Below, piece by piece: positions 1-5,988 of a stretch of DNA of 25,659 bases (within the stretch, counting starts at the first letter, position 1; the number at the start of each line of letters is the position of its first letter). Under the pieces are notes generated by a model. That model was not told where the DNA came from. It saw only the letters and a program-made list of their open reading frames with translations, and made no database searches. Location of the stretch: IMG/VR virus record IMGVR_UViG_3300042446_000488, positions 1-25,659 of that record; one strand, 5' to 3'. A program made the translations under genes and the position numbers. The DNA comes from a virus.

Positions 1-2
1 CG

Positions 3-266
3 GCTATTGTCAAACGGGCAACAACCGGGCGCAACGTATCATTTGCCGACATCACAACGCCATCCGTAAAAGGCGAGGAAATCAACGCGGTGAGACTCGC
101 AATTATACACGCCGCAGCATCGAGCGGCATTACATCGGCTAACATTGCGAGGGGTCTGAACCTAGGCAGGGTAAACGCGACTCTGCTTGTCAAAAAGGCT
201 GATTGCATGTATAGCAATAATGAAGCATTCAGGGACTCGGCAGATCGGGCTTATAAATCAAAATAA
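3..266 (+). CDS. C-terminal part of a possible winged-helix DNA-binding protein (5' truncated)
   Basis: An open frame enters from the left edge and ends at TAA 264-266, giving 87 residues. The middle part (GITSANIARGLNLGRVNAT) has the spacing of a winged-helix or HTH segment, in which a threonine or serine starts the helix pair and a hydrophobic helix follows. The last residues are polar and basic. No start is present, so total length is unknown. It lies 17 bases before the ParB-like gene and probably belongs to the same rightward transcript. A regulatory or DNA-binding role is inferred only from this pattern; no family is recognised with certainty. Confidence 0.55.
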   Translation, partial: AIVKRATTGRNVSFADITTPSVKGEEINAVRLAIIHAAASSGITSANIARGLNLGRVNATLLVKKADCMYSNNEAFRDSADRAYKSK

Positions 267-283
267 ATCTCCAGAAATAAAAT

Positions 284-1006
284 ATGACACTAAACATTGA
301 CCAAGAATACAAAGCATTGATACCGCCATTAACGGCGAAAGAATTTGCACAACTAGAAGCAAACATTTTACGCGATGGATGCTTGTATCCGATTGTAACG
401 TGGGAGGAAACAATCATCGACGGGCACAACCGATACGCGATTTGCAAAAAACATGATTTGCCTTTCAAAATTATCACGATGGAGTTTGATGATCGAGACG
501 CAGCAATGGACTGGATGGACACTAACCAACTAGGACGGCGCAACCTATCGCCAGTTGATTTCAAGCTGGCACTTGGGCGGCGTTATAATCGGACTAAGAA
601 AAGCCAAGGGGGAAATCATGGAAATCAGCATGTGGCAAAAGATCAAAATGACCCTTTGCCAAACACCGCCGCCAAACTAGCCACGCAGCACGGCGTGAGT
701 GAAGCAACAGTCAAACGCGCTGGAAAGCTAGCGGAAGCCGTGGAAGCTCATCCAGAGATCAAGGAGTCGATTGCTAGCGGGAAGTCGATCAAGGAAGCCA
801 TGAAAGAGCATGAAGAACCGCCAACAACTGTTTTTAACGGGGCAAAATTTCCATTGCCAAAATATGAAATTTCAAACGAATCAAAAGAAAAAGCGGAACA
901 AGCTGCAAAAGATTCAGAAACACTTTGGTTGCTAAAATCCACATGGAAAAAGGCAAACAAAAAAGAAAAAGCCGACTTTGAAAAATGGCTTAAATCTAAC
1001 CAATAA
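284..1006 (+). CDS. ParB/sulfiredoxin-fold phage protein with C-terminal helical region
   Basis: This 240-residue protein has a ParB-like N-terminal domain at about residues 10-90, with the signature IIDGHNRYAIC (44-54) matching the nucleotide-binding loop of ParB and related nucleases. Residues 127-150 (TAAKLATQHGVSEATVKRAG) form an HTH typical of the ParB central domain. The C-terminal third is rich in Lys and Glu and is probably helical. In phages such proteins are usually DNA-binding regulators or nucleases; chromosomal ParB works with ParA in segregation, but no ParA is seen here. The start follows an A/T-rich stretch without a Shine-Dalgarno sequence. It is the first of three ParB-fold genes in the region. 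Fold is fairly secure, function is not. Confidence 0.8.
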   Translation: MTLNIDQEYKALIPPLTAKEFAQLEANILRDGCLYPIVTWEETIIDGHNRYAICKKHDLPFKIITMEFDDRDAAMDWMDTNQLGRRNLSPVDFKLALGRRYNRTKKSQGGNHGNQHVAKDQNDPLPNTAAKLATQHGVSEATVKRAGKLAEAVEAHPEIKESIASGKSIKEAMKEHEEPPTTVFNGAKFPLPKYEISNESKEKAEQAAKDSETLWLLKSTWKKANKKEKADFEKWLKSNQ

Positions 1007-1023
1007 CACAAAGAAAATACAAT

Positions 1024-1851
1024 ATGAAAATTGAAATCGAAACGATAACGCCTGCAAAGGCAAAGAAAATGCTAGAGCTTAATGTTTGCAATCGCAACGT
1101 GAGGGAGAGTCGGGTTTGTGAATACGCAAACGAAATGGCGGCTGGCAGATGGCGATTGACTGGTCAGGGCATTATAATTCTTGAAGACGGCACGGTGGGA
1201 GATGGGCAGCACAGGCTTTATGCAATCGTAAAAAGTGGCGCGACCGTTCAAATGCCAGTCGCTAGAGGTGCAAAAAAAGAAACAATGGCGGTAATTGATA
1301 TTGGGGCAAAAAGAACCACTGCCGATTATATGCACCTACATCACGGAATCAAAAATGCCACCCGTGTTTGCGGATCTGTAAATATTATTTATTTCATCGC
1401 ATTTAACTTTCAATCCTTTACGGTTCAACCACATATTGCAAAGATTGGGATTGATTATTTTTATGAGCAAATCAGAGAAATTATTGTCATAAACGGCAAT
1501 TTCTCAGTTGGTAAAAATTCACTTATTACTGGCGCATTGGCATTTGCGGCAAAGACAAATCCAAGAATTATAGAGTTTGTAAAACAGTTTGCAACTGGAG
1601 AAAACTTGAAAGCTGGAGACCCCGCTTTTGTCATGAGAAATTGGGTGATAAATGGAAACGCCTTGCAATCGAGCAATCCAAGCAGGAAGACAACGCTTGA
1701 GTGCATTTTTAATTGTTTGATGGCGTTCATGAAAGGTAAAACAATGGGGAAAATGAAATCAGGACAAGAGGGAGTGAGTTACTTTAGAGCAAGAAACCGC
1801 GAATTTATTGAGCTAGTGCAAGAGGAAGTGCGCAGACTAAAGAAAAACTAA
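1024..1851 (+). CDS. DGQHR-motif ParB-like phage protein
   Basis: This 275-residue protein carries GDGQHRLYAI at residues 59-68, the hallmark of DGQHR/ParB-superfamily proteins, preceded by a strand and helix of the usual type (about 20-55). A second conserved stretch, VIDIGAKRTTADYMHL, follows at about residue 90 and recurs in phage proteins of this type. The rest is helical, with a basic C-terminus. Related proteins occur in actinophages and other siphoviruses and are called ParB-like nuclease-domain proteins; their role is unclear. The gene lies 17 bases after the previous ParB-like gene and is followed directly by a terminator, so the two probably close one transcription unit. Confidence 0.75.
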   Translation: MKIEIETITPAKAKKMLELNVCNRNVRESRVCEYANEMAAGRWRLTGQGIIILEDGTVGDGQHRLYAIVKSGATVQMPVARGAKKETMAVIDIGAKRTTADYMHLHHGIKNATRVCGSVNIIYFIAFNFQSFTVQPHIAKIGIDYFYEQIREIIVINGNFSVGKNSLITGALAFAAKTNPRIIEFVKQFATGENLKAGDPAFVMRNWVINGNALQSSNPSRKTTLECIFNCLMAFMKGKTMGKMKSGQEGVSYFRARNREFIELVQEEVRRLKKN

Positions 1852-1856
1852 CAACT

Positions 1857-1893
1857 AAGCCACAGCAAGCCTTGAACTTGCCTAGTGGCTTTT
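1857..1893 (+). terminator. Rho-independent terminator after the DGQHR gene
   Basis: AAGCCAC (1857-1863) pairs perfectly with GTGGCTT (1885-1891), with inner CAAG/CTTG pairing in the loop and a short T run at the end. It starts 5 bases after the stop codon of the DGQHR gene. The T run is short, so termination may be partial. Confidence 0.65.
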
Positions 1894-1916
1894 ACTACGC
1901 ATAAATTGCTTTTGTC

Positions 1917-1946
1917 TTGACTTTTTAGAGGGGCAGTCGGTAAAAT
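1917..1946 (+). promoter_or_regulatory. Candidate sigma-70-type promoter
   Basis: TTGACT (1917-1922) and TAAAAT (1941-1946) are separated by 18 bases in the gap between a terminator and the next rightward gene. Five of six bases match consensus in each box. It would give a leader of about 95 bases before the ATG at 2048. Position and boxes support it, but there is no experimental evidence. Confidence 0.5.
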
Positions 1947-2014
1947 TAAGAAGAAGATACAAGCGATTTCTTTTTTTACCTTTGACTACAGATTATCGGC
2001 TTAAATTATTATCT

Positions 2015-2043
2015 TGACAATTTAGCAAATAGTGACAATCTAG
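2015..2043 (+). repeat. 11-base direct repeat just before the HTH gene (possible operator)
   Basis: TGACAATTTAG (2015-2025) and TGACAATCTAG (2033-2043) match at 10 of 11 positions with an 18-base period, ending 4 bases before the ATG at 2048. The first copy overlaps a perfect TTGACA (2014-2019) that lacks a good -10 box. The next gene encodes a small HTH protein, so an autoregulatory site is a reasonable guess. Confidence 0.45.
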
Positions 2044-2047
2044 GCGC

Positions 2048-2404
2048 ATGAATAGCGAGCTTCACGACATCGCAGAGGAGCAACCGAACGTTTATAGGGA
2101 ATGCGCACAGGCCATGTTGCGCGTGTTATATGCGGCTATTACAGCGAGCGGAGAGTCAAAGGTTAAGGCATGGGGTGTAATGTTTGCCGTTAATCATCCT
2201 TCATGCATGGGCAAGAGTATGTCTGAAATTGCCGTGATATTAAAAGTATCGCGAGCGTCGATTAGCAACGCCGCAACTGAGTTTTGCATTCAAAACAATT
2301 TACCCCCTAGCAATTACATGAAATCAGAGGATGCTCAAGATTCATCGAGAGCGGCAAGAATCGGATTGATCGAACGGCACAAACAACGAATAAAAGTGAA
2401 ATGA
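2048..2404 (+). CDS. Small HTH phage protein, probable regulator
   Basis: This 118-residue protein has a central HTH, MSEIAVILKVSRASISNAAT (about residues 58-77), with the Ser-Arg-Ala turn and following recognition helix common to sigma-like and regulatory phage HTH domains. The N-terminal half is a predicted helix and the C-terminal tail is basic. It is the first gene after a terminator and promoter region, with an 11-base direct repeat touching its start, which suits an autoregulated control gene. Its stop overlaps the next start (ATGA, 2401-2404), implying coupled translation. The exact family is not recognised. Confidence 0.65.
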   Translation: MNSELHDIAEEQPNVYRECAQAMLRVLYAAITASGESKVKAWGVMFAVNHPSCMGKSMSEIAVILKVSRASISNAATEFCIQNNLPPSNYMKSEDAQDSSRAARIGLIERHKQRIKVK

Positions 2405-2895
2405 ATAAAGAACTACAAAGCGCAACGGCACAACGAATAAACGAATTGCATCAAACGGTTTTAGATAGCGTCAAGGGTGCATCTGAGCAAGTAAACGCAG
2501 CTATGATGGCAAGCGTTGAGATTGGCGGTCACATCGGGGAGATTAGTAGGGGTCAGCGCATGGCATGGCTGAGAGACAACTGTCCTAACATTGATCAGAA
2601 GCAAATCGCGGCATACCTTAGCATAGCAGCGACTTATCGCAAACGACCTGAGAATGCTATAGACCATCGATTCTTTGCCCTGCTTGGAATGATTGATGAA
2701 AAAACAACAGAAGACACACATACAAAGCTATCAAGCATAACAACACCTTGGATTGCATGGACTGGTAAACTAGTAGGACATTTCAGACAATTTACAAAAA
2801 CAATGCCAGTCAATCAATGGCAGGATAGCGAGAAAGAAGCTGTCGCGGCACAATTAAAGCCGATTGTTGAGCTTTACAATGTGATCACAAAATGA
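2401..2895 (+). CDS. DUF3102-like phage protein
   Basis: This 164-residue protein resembles DUF3102 proteins: a long N-terminal helix (VNAAMMASVEIGGHIGEI, about 31-48), then a GQRMAWLRDNCP segment, then QIAAYLSIAATYRKRPE. In that family this reads as a helix, a Gly-x-W turn and an HTH-like unit. DUF3102 proteins occur in phages and plasmids, often near ParB-like genes, and may bind DNA; their function is not settled. Translation is coupled to the upstream HTH gene by an ATGA overlap. The C-terminal half (about 110-164) has tryptophans but no known motif. The family call is by sequence pattern and could be wrong. Confidence 0.55.
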   Translation: MNKELQSATAQRINELHQTVLDSVKGASEQVNAAMMASVEIGGHIGEISRGQRMAWLRDNCPNIDQKQIAAYLSIAATYRKRPENAIDHRFFALLGMIDEKTTEDTHTKLSSITTPWIAWTGKLVGHFRQFTKTMPVNQWQDSEKEAVAAQLKPIVELYNVITK

Positions 2896-2911
2896 AAGGA
2901 AACAGCAAAAT

Positions 2912-3031
2912 ATGCATACTAACAGACCCGCGGTAAGGAATCTTTTGATACATAAGGGCTGCGGGGTGTCGGTCTCATCGCGATCTGTCTTTATGACAAC
3001 TTTTTTAAATCAAAGTTACACTATACTATGA
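2912..3031 (+). CDS. Possible 39-residue leader or small protein coupled to the ParB-like gene
   Basis: This short frame starts at ATG 2912, about 11 bases after AAAGGA (2895-2900), one of the few SD-like sequences here. It ends at TGA 3029-3031, overlapping the next ATG (3028) in an ATGA arrangement, as most true gene pairs here do. It fills almost the whole gap between its neighbours. The product is basic with Ser and Val and has no known motif. It could be a coupling leader or a chance frame; the exact overlap is the main argument for it. Confidence 0.35.
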   Translation: MHTNRPAVRNLLIHKGCGVSVSSRSVFMTTFLNQSYTIL

Positions 3032-3633
3032 AGAACAAACCAAAAATCGAGCAAATCAAGACAAACATGCTAATACCTTACGCACGCAACAGCAGGACGC
3101 ACAGCGAAGCACAGGTGGCGCAGATTGCGGGATCAATCCGCGAGTTCGGATTTACAAATCCAGTTCTGATCGATGCCGAGAACGGAATCATTGCCGGTCA
3201 CGGTCGCATCATGGCAGCGCAGAAGCTTGGACTTGAAGATGTTCCTTGCATTCGATTGGATCACCTGACAGATACGCAGCGCAAGGCATACATCATCGCC
3301 GATAACAAGCTGGCGCTGAACAGCGGCTGGGATGAGGAGATGCTTGGGCTGGAACTGGCAGACCTGCGGGAATTGGACTTCGATCTTGGATTGCTTGGAT
3401 TTACGGAGGATGAAGTCGGAGCCTTCGACGTGGAAGAAGCGGGAATGCCAGAGCTATCCAGCGACGACAAGCAACCCTTTCAGCAAATGACATTCACCGT
3501 CCATGACGAGCAAGCCGAGGAAATCAAGGCAGCTATGGATCGTGCCAAAAGCATGGGGCATGGCGAGTCAGCCGTGAACGAAAACAGCAACGGCAACGCC
3601 CTGGCGTTTATCTGCCAATCATTTAACCGATGA
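3028..3633 (+). CDS. ParB N-terminal domain protein (methyltransferase-associated type, without a methyltransferase)
   Basis: This 201-residue protein has a clear ParB N-terminal domain: LIPYARNSRTHSEAQVAQIA (15-34), a REFGFTNPVLID strand, the IIAGHGR loop (54-60), and RKAYIIADNKLAL (85-97). This form is usually the N-terminal half of phage DNA methyltransferases, where it precedes a C-terminal methylase domain. Here the protein stops shortly after the ParB part, followed by an acidic linker and a short tail, and no methylase motif (DPPY-type) is present. A role in DNA binding or packaging is likely, since such genes often sit just upstream of terminase genes. Its end overlaps a minus-strand gene by 15 bases. 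Confidence 0.85.
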   Translation: MKNKPKIEQIKTNMLIPYARNSRTHSEAQVAQIAGSIREFGFTNPVLIDAENGIIAGHGRIMAAQKLGLEDVPCIRLDHLTDTQRKAYIIADNKLALNSGWDEEMLGLELADLRELDFDLGLLGFTEDEVGAFDVEEAGMPELSSDDKQPFQQMTFTVHDEQAEEIKAAMDRAKSMGHGESAVNENSNGNALAFICQSFNR

Positions 3634-3849
3634 GTATTTTTTGCACACAGCATCCCATCCTATTGCGATCAAAGATTCTGGGTCGCGTCCAATTTGCCGA
3701 TAAAATGAAGGATTGCCAATCGCATCTTTCGCTCTTAAAATGGCATCTCTGGCATCGTCTAGTCGTGGAAACTTTGCTGCAAATTTTATCGCGTCATGCC
3801 GTTTGTCATTTGCAATTAAATCTCGTAGGACATCAATCTTTTTTTCCAT
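3619..3849 (-). CDS. Small conserved phage protein on the opposite strand (AAKFPRL family)
   Basis: The minus strand encodes a 76-residue protein starting at ATG 3849-3847. It has a very protein-like sequence: AIKFAAKFPRLDDARDAI (20-37), then NPSFYRQIGRDPESLIA (46-62), then a Trp-Asp and Lys-Lys-Tyr end. Phages of proteobacteria have small proteins with the same pattern (AAKFPRL, then an FYRQLG-type segment, then DPE); their function is unknown to me. The plus-strand frame over the same bases is rich in Cys, His and Trp and has no recognisable pattern, so the minus frame is the real one. It is the only minus-strand gene in the first 24 kb, overlaps the ParB-like gene end by 15 bases, and lies between ParB-like and Mom-like genes. 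A longer frame starting at 3981 is possible but its extra part looks non-coding. Confidence 0.75.
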   Translation of the reverse strand: MEKKIDVLRDLIANDKRHDAIKFAAKFPRLDDARDAILRAKDAIGNPSFYRQIGRDPESLIAIGWDAVCKKYSSVK

Positions 3850-3895
3850 GCGCAGGAAATAATCAGATTGCTGTAGAACTTCCACACAAAATTCA

Positions 3896-4660
3896 ATGAA
3901 CGCGAAAAAAAACGAACAACTAAAAGAATGCCGAGTTGCGCCAATATCACTTTTGGATGCAAAGCGCATTACTACCAGCAAGCACTATATGAAAACATGG
4001 CCACAAGGAGCCAAGGTTGCATTTGGCTTATTTTACAAAGGGTCATGCGTTGGCTGTATGGTCGCCGGCTACGCTCCAACCACAGAACGCAAAGTTAAAA
4101 GATGGTGCAATAAAATTGTAAAGCACCAATACATCGAATTGCAAAGAACGTGGATTAGCGACGCGATGGGCCACAATACCGAATCATGGATGATGGCCAG
4201 AGTGATGCGCTATTTCAAAAGCGCAGGCGTTTGGCTAGTCTTGACGCATAGTGGTGGATGCAAGGATGATGTTGGTTTTATATTTCAAGCATCTGGGTGG
4301 ATGTATTTTGGATGCGAGCCGTGCAATGATTTTTATGAAACAGAAAAGGGTGAATACAAGAATTTAGTATCTGCAATGCGATTCGGGAGAGTGCCTAGCG
4401 AGTTAATCAAAAAAGGACAGCAAGCAATCGGAGAGCATTTATTCGGTAAAGGAAAAATTGTGAACGCAAGACGGCATCTATACATGTATCTCACTCATAG
4501 AGGCATTCGTCGCAGACTTGCAAAAAAAACACTTCCATTTCCTAAAAATCCTGCTATTTTTCGCCAAGGCCAACAATGGTTTCCCAATGGGGATGTTTGC
4601 ACGAGGCATCAACCTAACAAGGTTTCTGGGTCACTCCCAGACATCCCCGCCAAACCATGA
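3896..4660 (+). CDS. Mom-like DNA modification protein (first of two)
   Basis: This 254-residue protein resembles the Mom family, whose Mu founder converts adenine in DNA to N6-carbamoylmethyladenine with a GNAT-like fold. Visible family features are SLLDAKRI (18-25), a KHY pair (29-31), the central strand VAFGLFYKGSCVGCMVAGY (41-59), IELQRTWISD (80-89), NTESWMMARVMRYF (94-107) and the FQASGW segment (130-135). The last 80 residues are Arg/Lys-rich and could touch DNA. It ends in an ATGA overlap with a second, clearly related gene. The substrate is inferred: a GNAT-fold protein with another role cannot be excluded. Gene position just before terminase fits DNA modification before packaging. 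Confidence 0.75.
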   Translation: MNAKKNEQLKECRVAPISLLDAKRITTSKHYMKTWPQGAKVAFGLFYKGSCVGCMVAGYAPTTERKVKRWCNKIVKHQYIELQRTWISDAMGHNTESWMMARVMRYFKSAGVWLVLTHSGGCKDDVGFIFQASGWMYFGCEPCNDFYETEKGEYKNLVSAMRFGRVPSELIKKGQQAIGEHLFGKGKIVNARRHLYMYLTHRGIRRRLAKKTLPFPKNPAIFRQGQQWFPNGDVCTRHQPNKVSGSLPDIPAKP

Positions 4661-5376
4661 AAGCCAAAGACATCATTGTAAAGCCGATCAGCGCAAAGGA
4701 TGCGAATCGCATTGTGAAATCTTGTCACTACTCAGGCAAGGTGGTTCCTAATTCACAGTTGCATTTCGGTGTTTTTCTTGACGGTAAATGCGGAGGAGCA
4801 ATGCAGTTCGGGCCGTCAATGCGTAAAGATTTAATACAGCCATTAGTGCATGATACAAAATGGAATGGATTTATAGAGCTAAATCGCATGGCATTCGCTG
4901 ATTGGCTGCCACGAAACAGTGAAAGCCGAGCAATCTCAGTCGCAATGCGTTTGATCCGAAAATCATATCCTCATATTGAATGGGTTATTTCTTTTGCTGA
5001 TGGCACGCAATGCGGAGACGGCACAATTTACAGGGCAAGCGGATTTGCTTTGACTGGCATCAAAAAAAATACCGAAATGGTAATACATCCAGTGACAGGC
5101 GAGATTATGGCTACCATGGCAGCATACCACAAAGGACACGCAGCAGAAATATCTAAATGGCAACGTATGGATGGATTTATGTTCCGCTATATCTACTTTC
5201 TCAACCCAGAAGCAAAATCACGCTTGACAGTCCCGATTTTACCGTTTACTGAAATTGAGCGTCGCGGCGCGGGAATGTATCTCGGCAAACCAAAACGCGC
5301 GGAAAGCATCGCAGTCGATGCGCCTTGCATCCAGCAGGGAGAGGGCAGTGCAAGTCTGACCTCCGCGCTCCAATAG
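4657..5376 (+). CDS. Mom-like DNA modification protein (second of two)
   Basis: This 239-residue protein has the same arrangement as its neighbour and is the more typical Mom-family member: PISAKDANRIV (10-20), CHYSGK (23-28), LHFGVFLDGKCGGAMQFG (35-52), IELNRMAFAD (73-82), NSESRAISVAMRLIRK (87-102), WVISFAD (109-115) and GDGTIYRASGF (120-130). Paired His-Tyr near the start and the Asp and Gly of the SFAD and YRASGF blocks fall where the family has its conserved functional residues. Identity between the two copies is low outside these blocks, so they are ancient paralogs or separate acquisitions. The start overlaps the previous stop (ATGA). The terminase small subunit follows after 3 bases. 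Activity and base target are inferred. Confidence 0.8.
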   Translation: MKAKDIIVKPISAKDANRIVKSCHYSGKVVPNSQLHFGVFLDGKCGGAMQFGPSMRKDLIQPLVHDTKWNGFIELNRMAFADWLPRNSESRAISVAMRLIRKSYPHIEWVISFADGTQCGDGTIYRASGFALTGIKKNTEMVIHPVTGEIMATMAAYHKGHAAEISKWQRMDGFMFRYIYFLNPEAKSRLTVPILPFTEIERRGAGMYLGKPKRAESIAVDAPCIQQGEGSASLTSALQ

Positions 5377-5379
5377 GTT

Positions 5380-5988
5380 ATGAAGATAGACTCTGCCACA
5401 GTTGATAAGATCAACCAAGCGAACCTCGCCAACATCCTAAAAAAGGTGAAGGCGGGGAAGGTGCTTACATCGGCGGAGCGGAAGTTAATTGACGGATCTA
5501 GTGTAAAGCCAAGCGAACTTGTTACACAGAAAAAGATTGTTGATATTTTCAACATCACTCGCAAGTCAATCGCTCAGTGGCGACGTGAAAAAAAGATTGG
5601 CTTGCCTGAAAAAGAGCAAGGCATGGAAAACCTTGCAAAGTGGCGAGAGTTCTTTGCATCAAATCCTGATGCTGGTTTTTTTGATGGTAAGCCAAGGCTT
5701 GACCGTGAATCACTACTTTGCCAAAAACTTACGGTGGAAATCGAGTGCAAGAAAATTGAGTTGAAAAAGCTCGAAGACACTTGCATCGACATGATCGATG
5801 TGCAAAACGCTTTTTACAAATTAGGTGCCGTAATGAGGGCTGGCATCATGCGACTGCAAGCGGATCTCCCGCCAGTATTAGAGGGTCGAACCCCCGCAGA
5901 AATGGCAAAGCGCATCGGAGAAGCTGCAGACAAATTACTCACCGAACTAAGCAGCAACGCCGCAGAAGTGTGGGGGGATGATGAGTAA
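5380..5988 (+). CDS. Terminase small subunit (Nu1-like DNA packaging protein)
   Basis: This 202-residue protein fits a small terminase subunit: an HTH at about residues 47-70 (VTQKKIVDIFNITRKSIAQW), matching the Nu1 N-terminal winged-helix type, then a basic linker. A coiled-coil middle part follows (LCQKLTVEIECKKIELKKL, about 109-127), then a helical C-terminus that would bind the large subunit. Small subunits recognise the packaging site on viral DNA and recruit the ATPase. Position immediately before a GpA-type large subunit, with an 11-base overlap, supports it strongly. No cos or pac site could be recognised from sequence alone. Confidence 0.85.
   Translation: MKIDSATVDKINQANLANILKKVKAGKVLTSAERKLIDGSSVKPSELVTQKKIVDIFNITRKSIAQWRREKKIGLPEKEQGMENLAKWREFFASNPDAGFFDGKPRLDRESLLCQKLTVEIECKKIELKKLEDTCIDMIDVQNAFYKLGAVMRAGIMRLQADLPPVLEGRTPAEMAKRIGEAADKLLTELSSNAAEVWGDDE

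Noticed and set aside
2999-3027. TATACT right before the ATG at 3028 as a leaderless promoter
   Set aside because: No -35 box lies at a suitable distance, and the ATG is coupled to an upstream small frame.
3630-3899. Plus-strand 89-residue frame over the antisense gene
   Set aside because: Its sequence is rich in His, Cys, Leu and Trp without a pattern, and the minus strand over the same bases encodes a clear conserved-type protein.
3850-3981. N-terminal extension of the minus-strand gene to 3981
   Set aside because: The added 44 residues are Phe/Ser/Cys-rich and overlap the start of the first Mom-like gene; the ATG at 3849 begins the family-like part.
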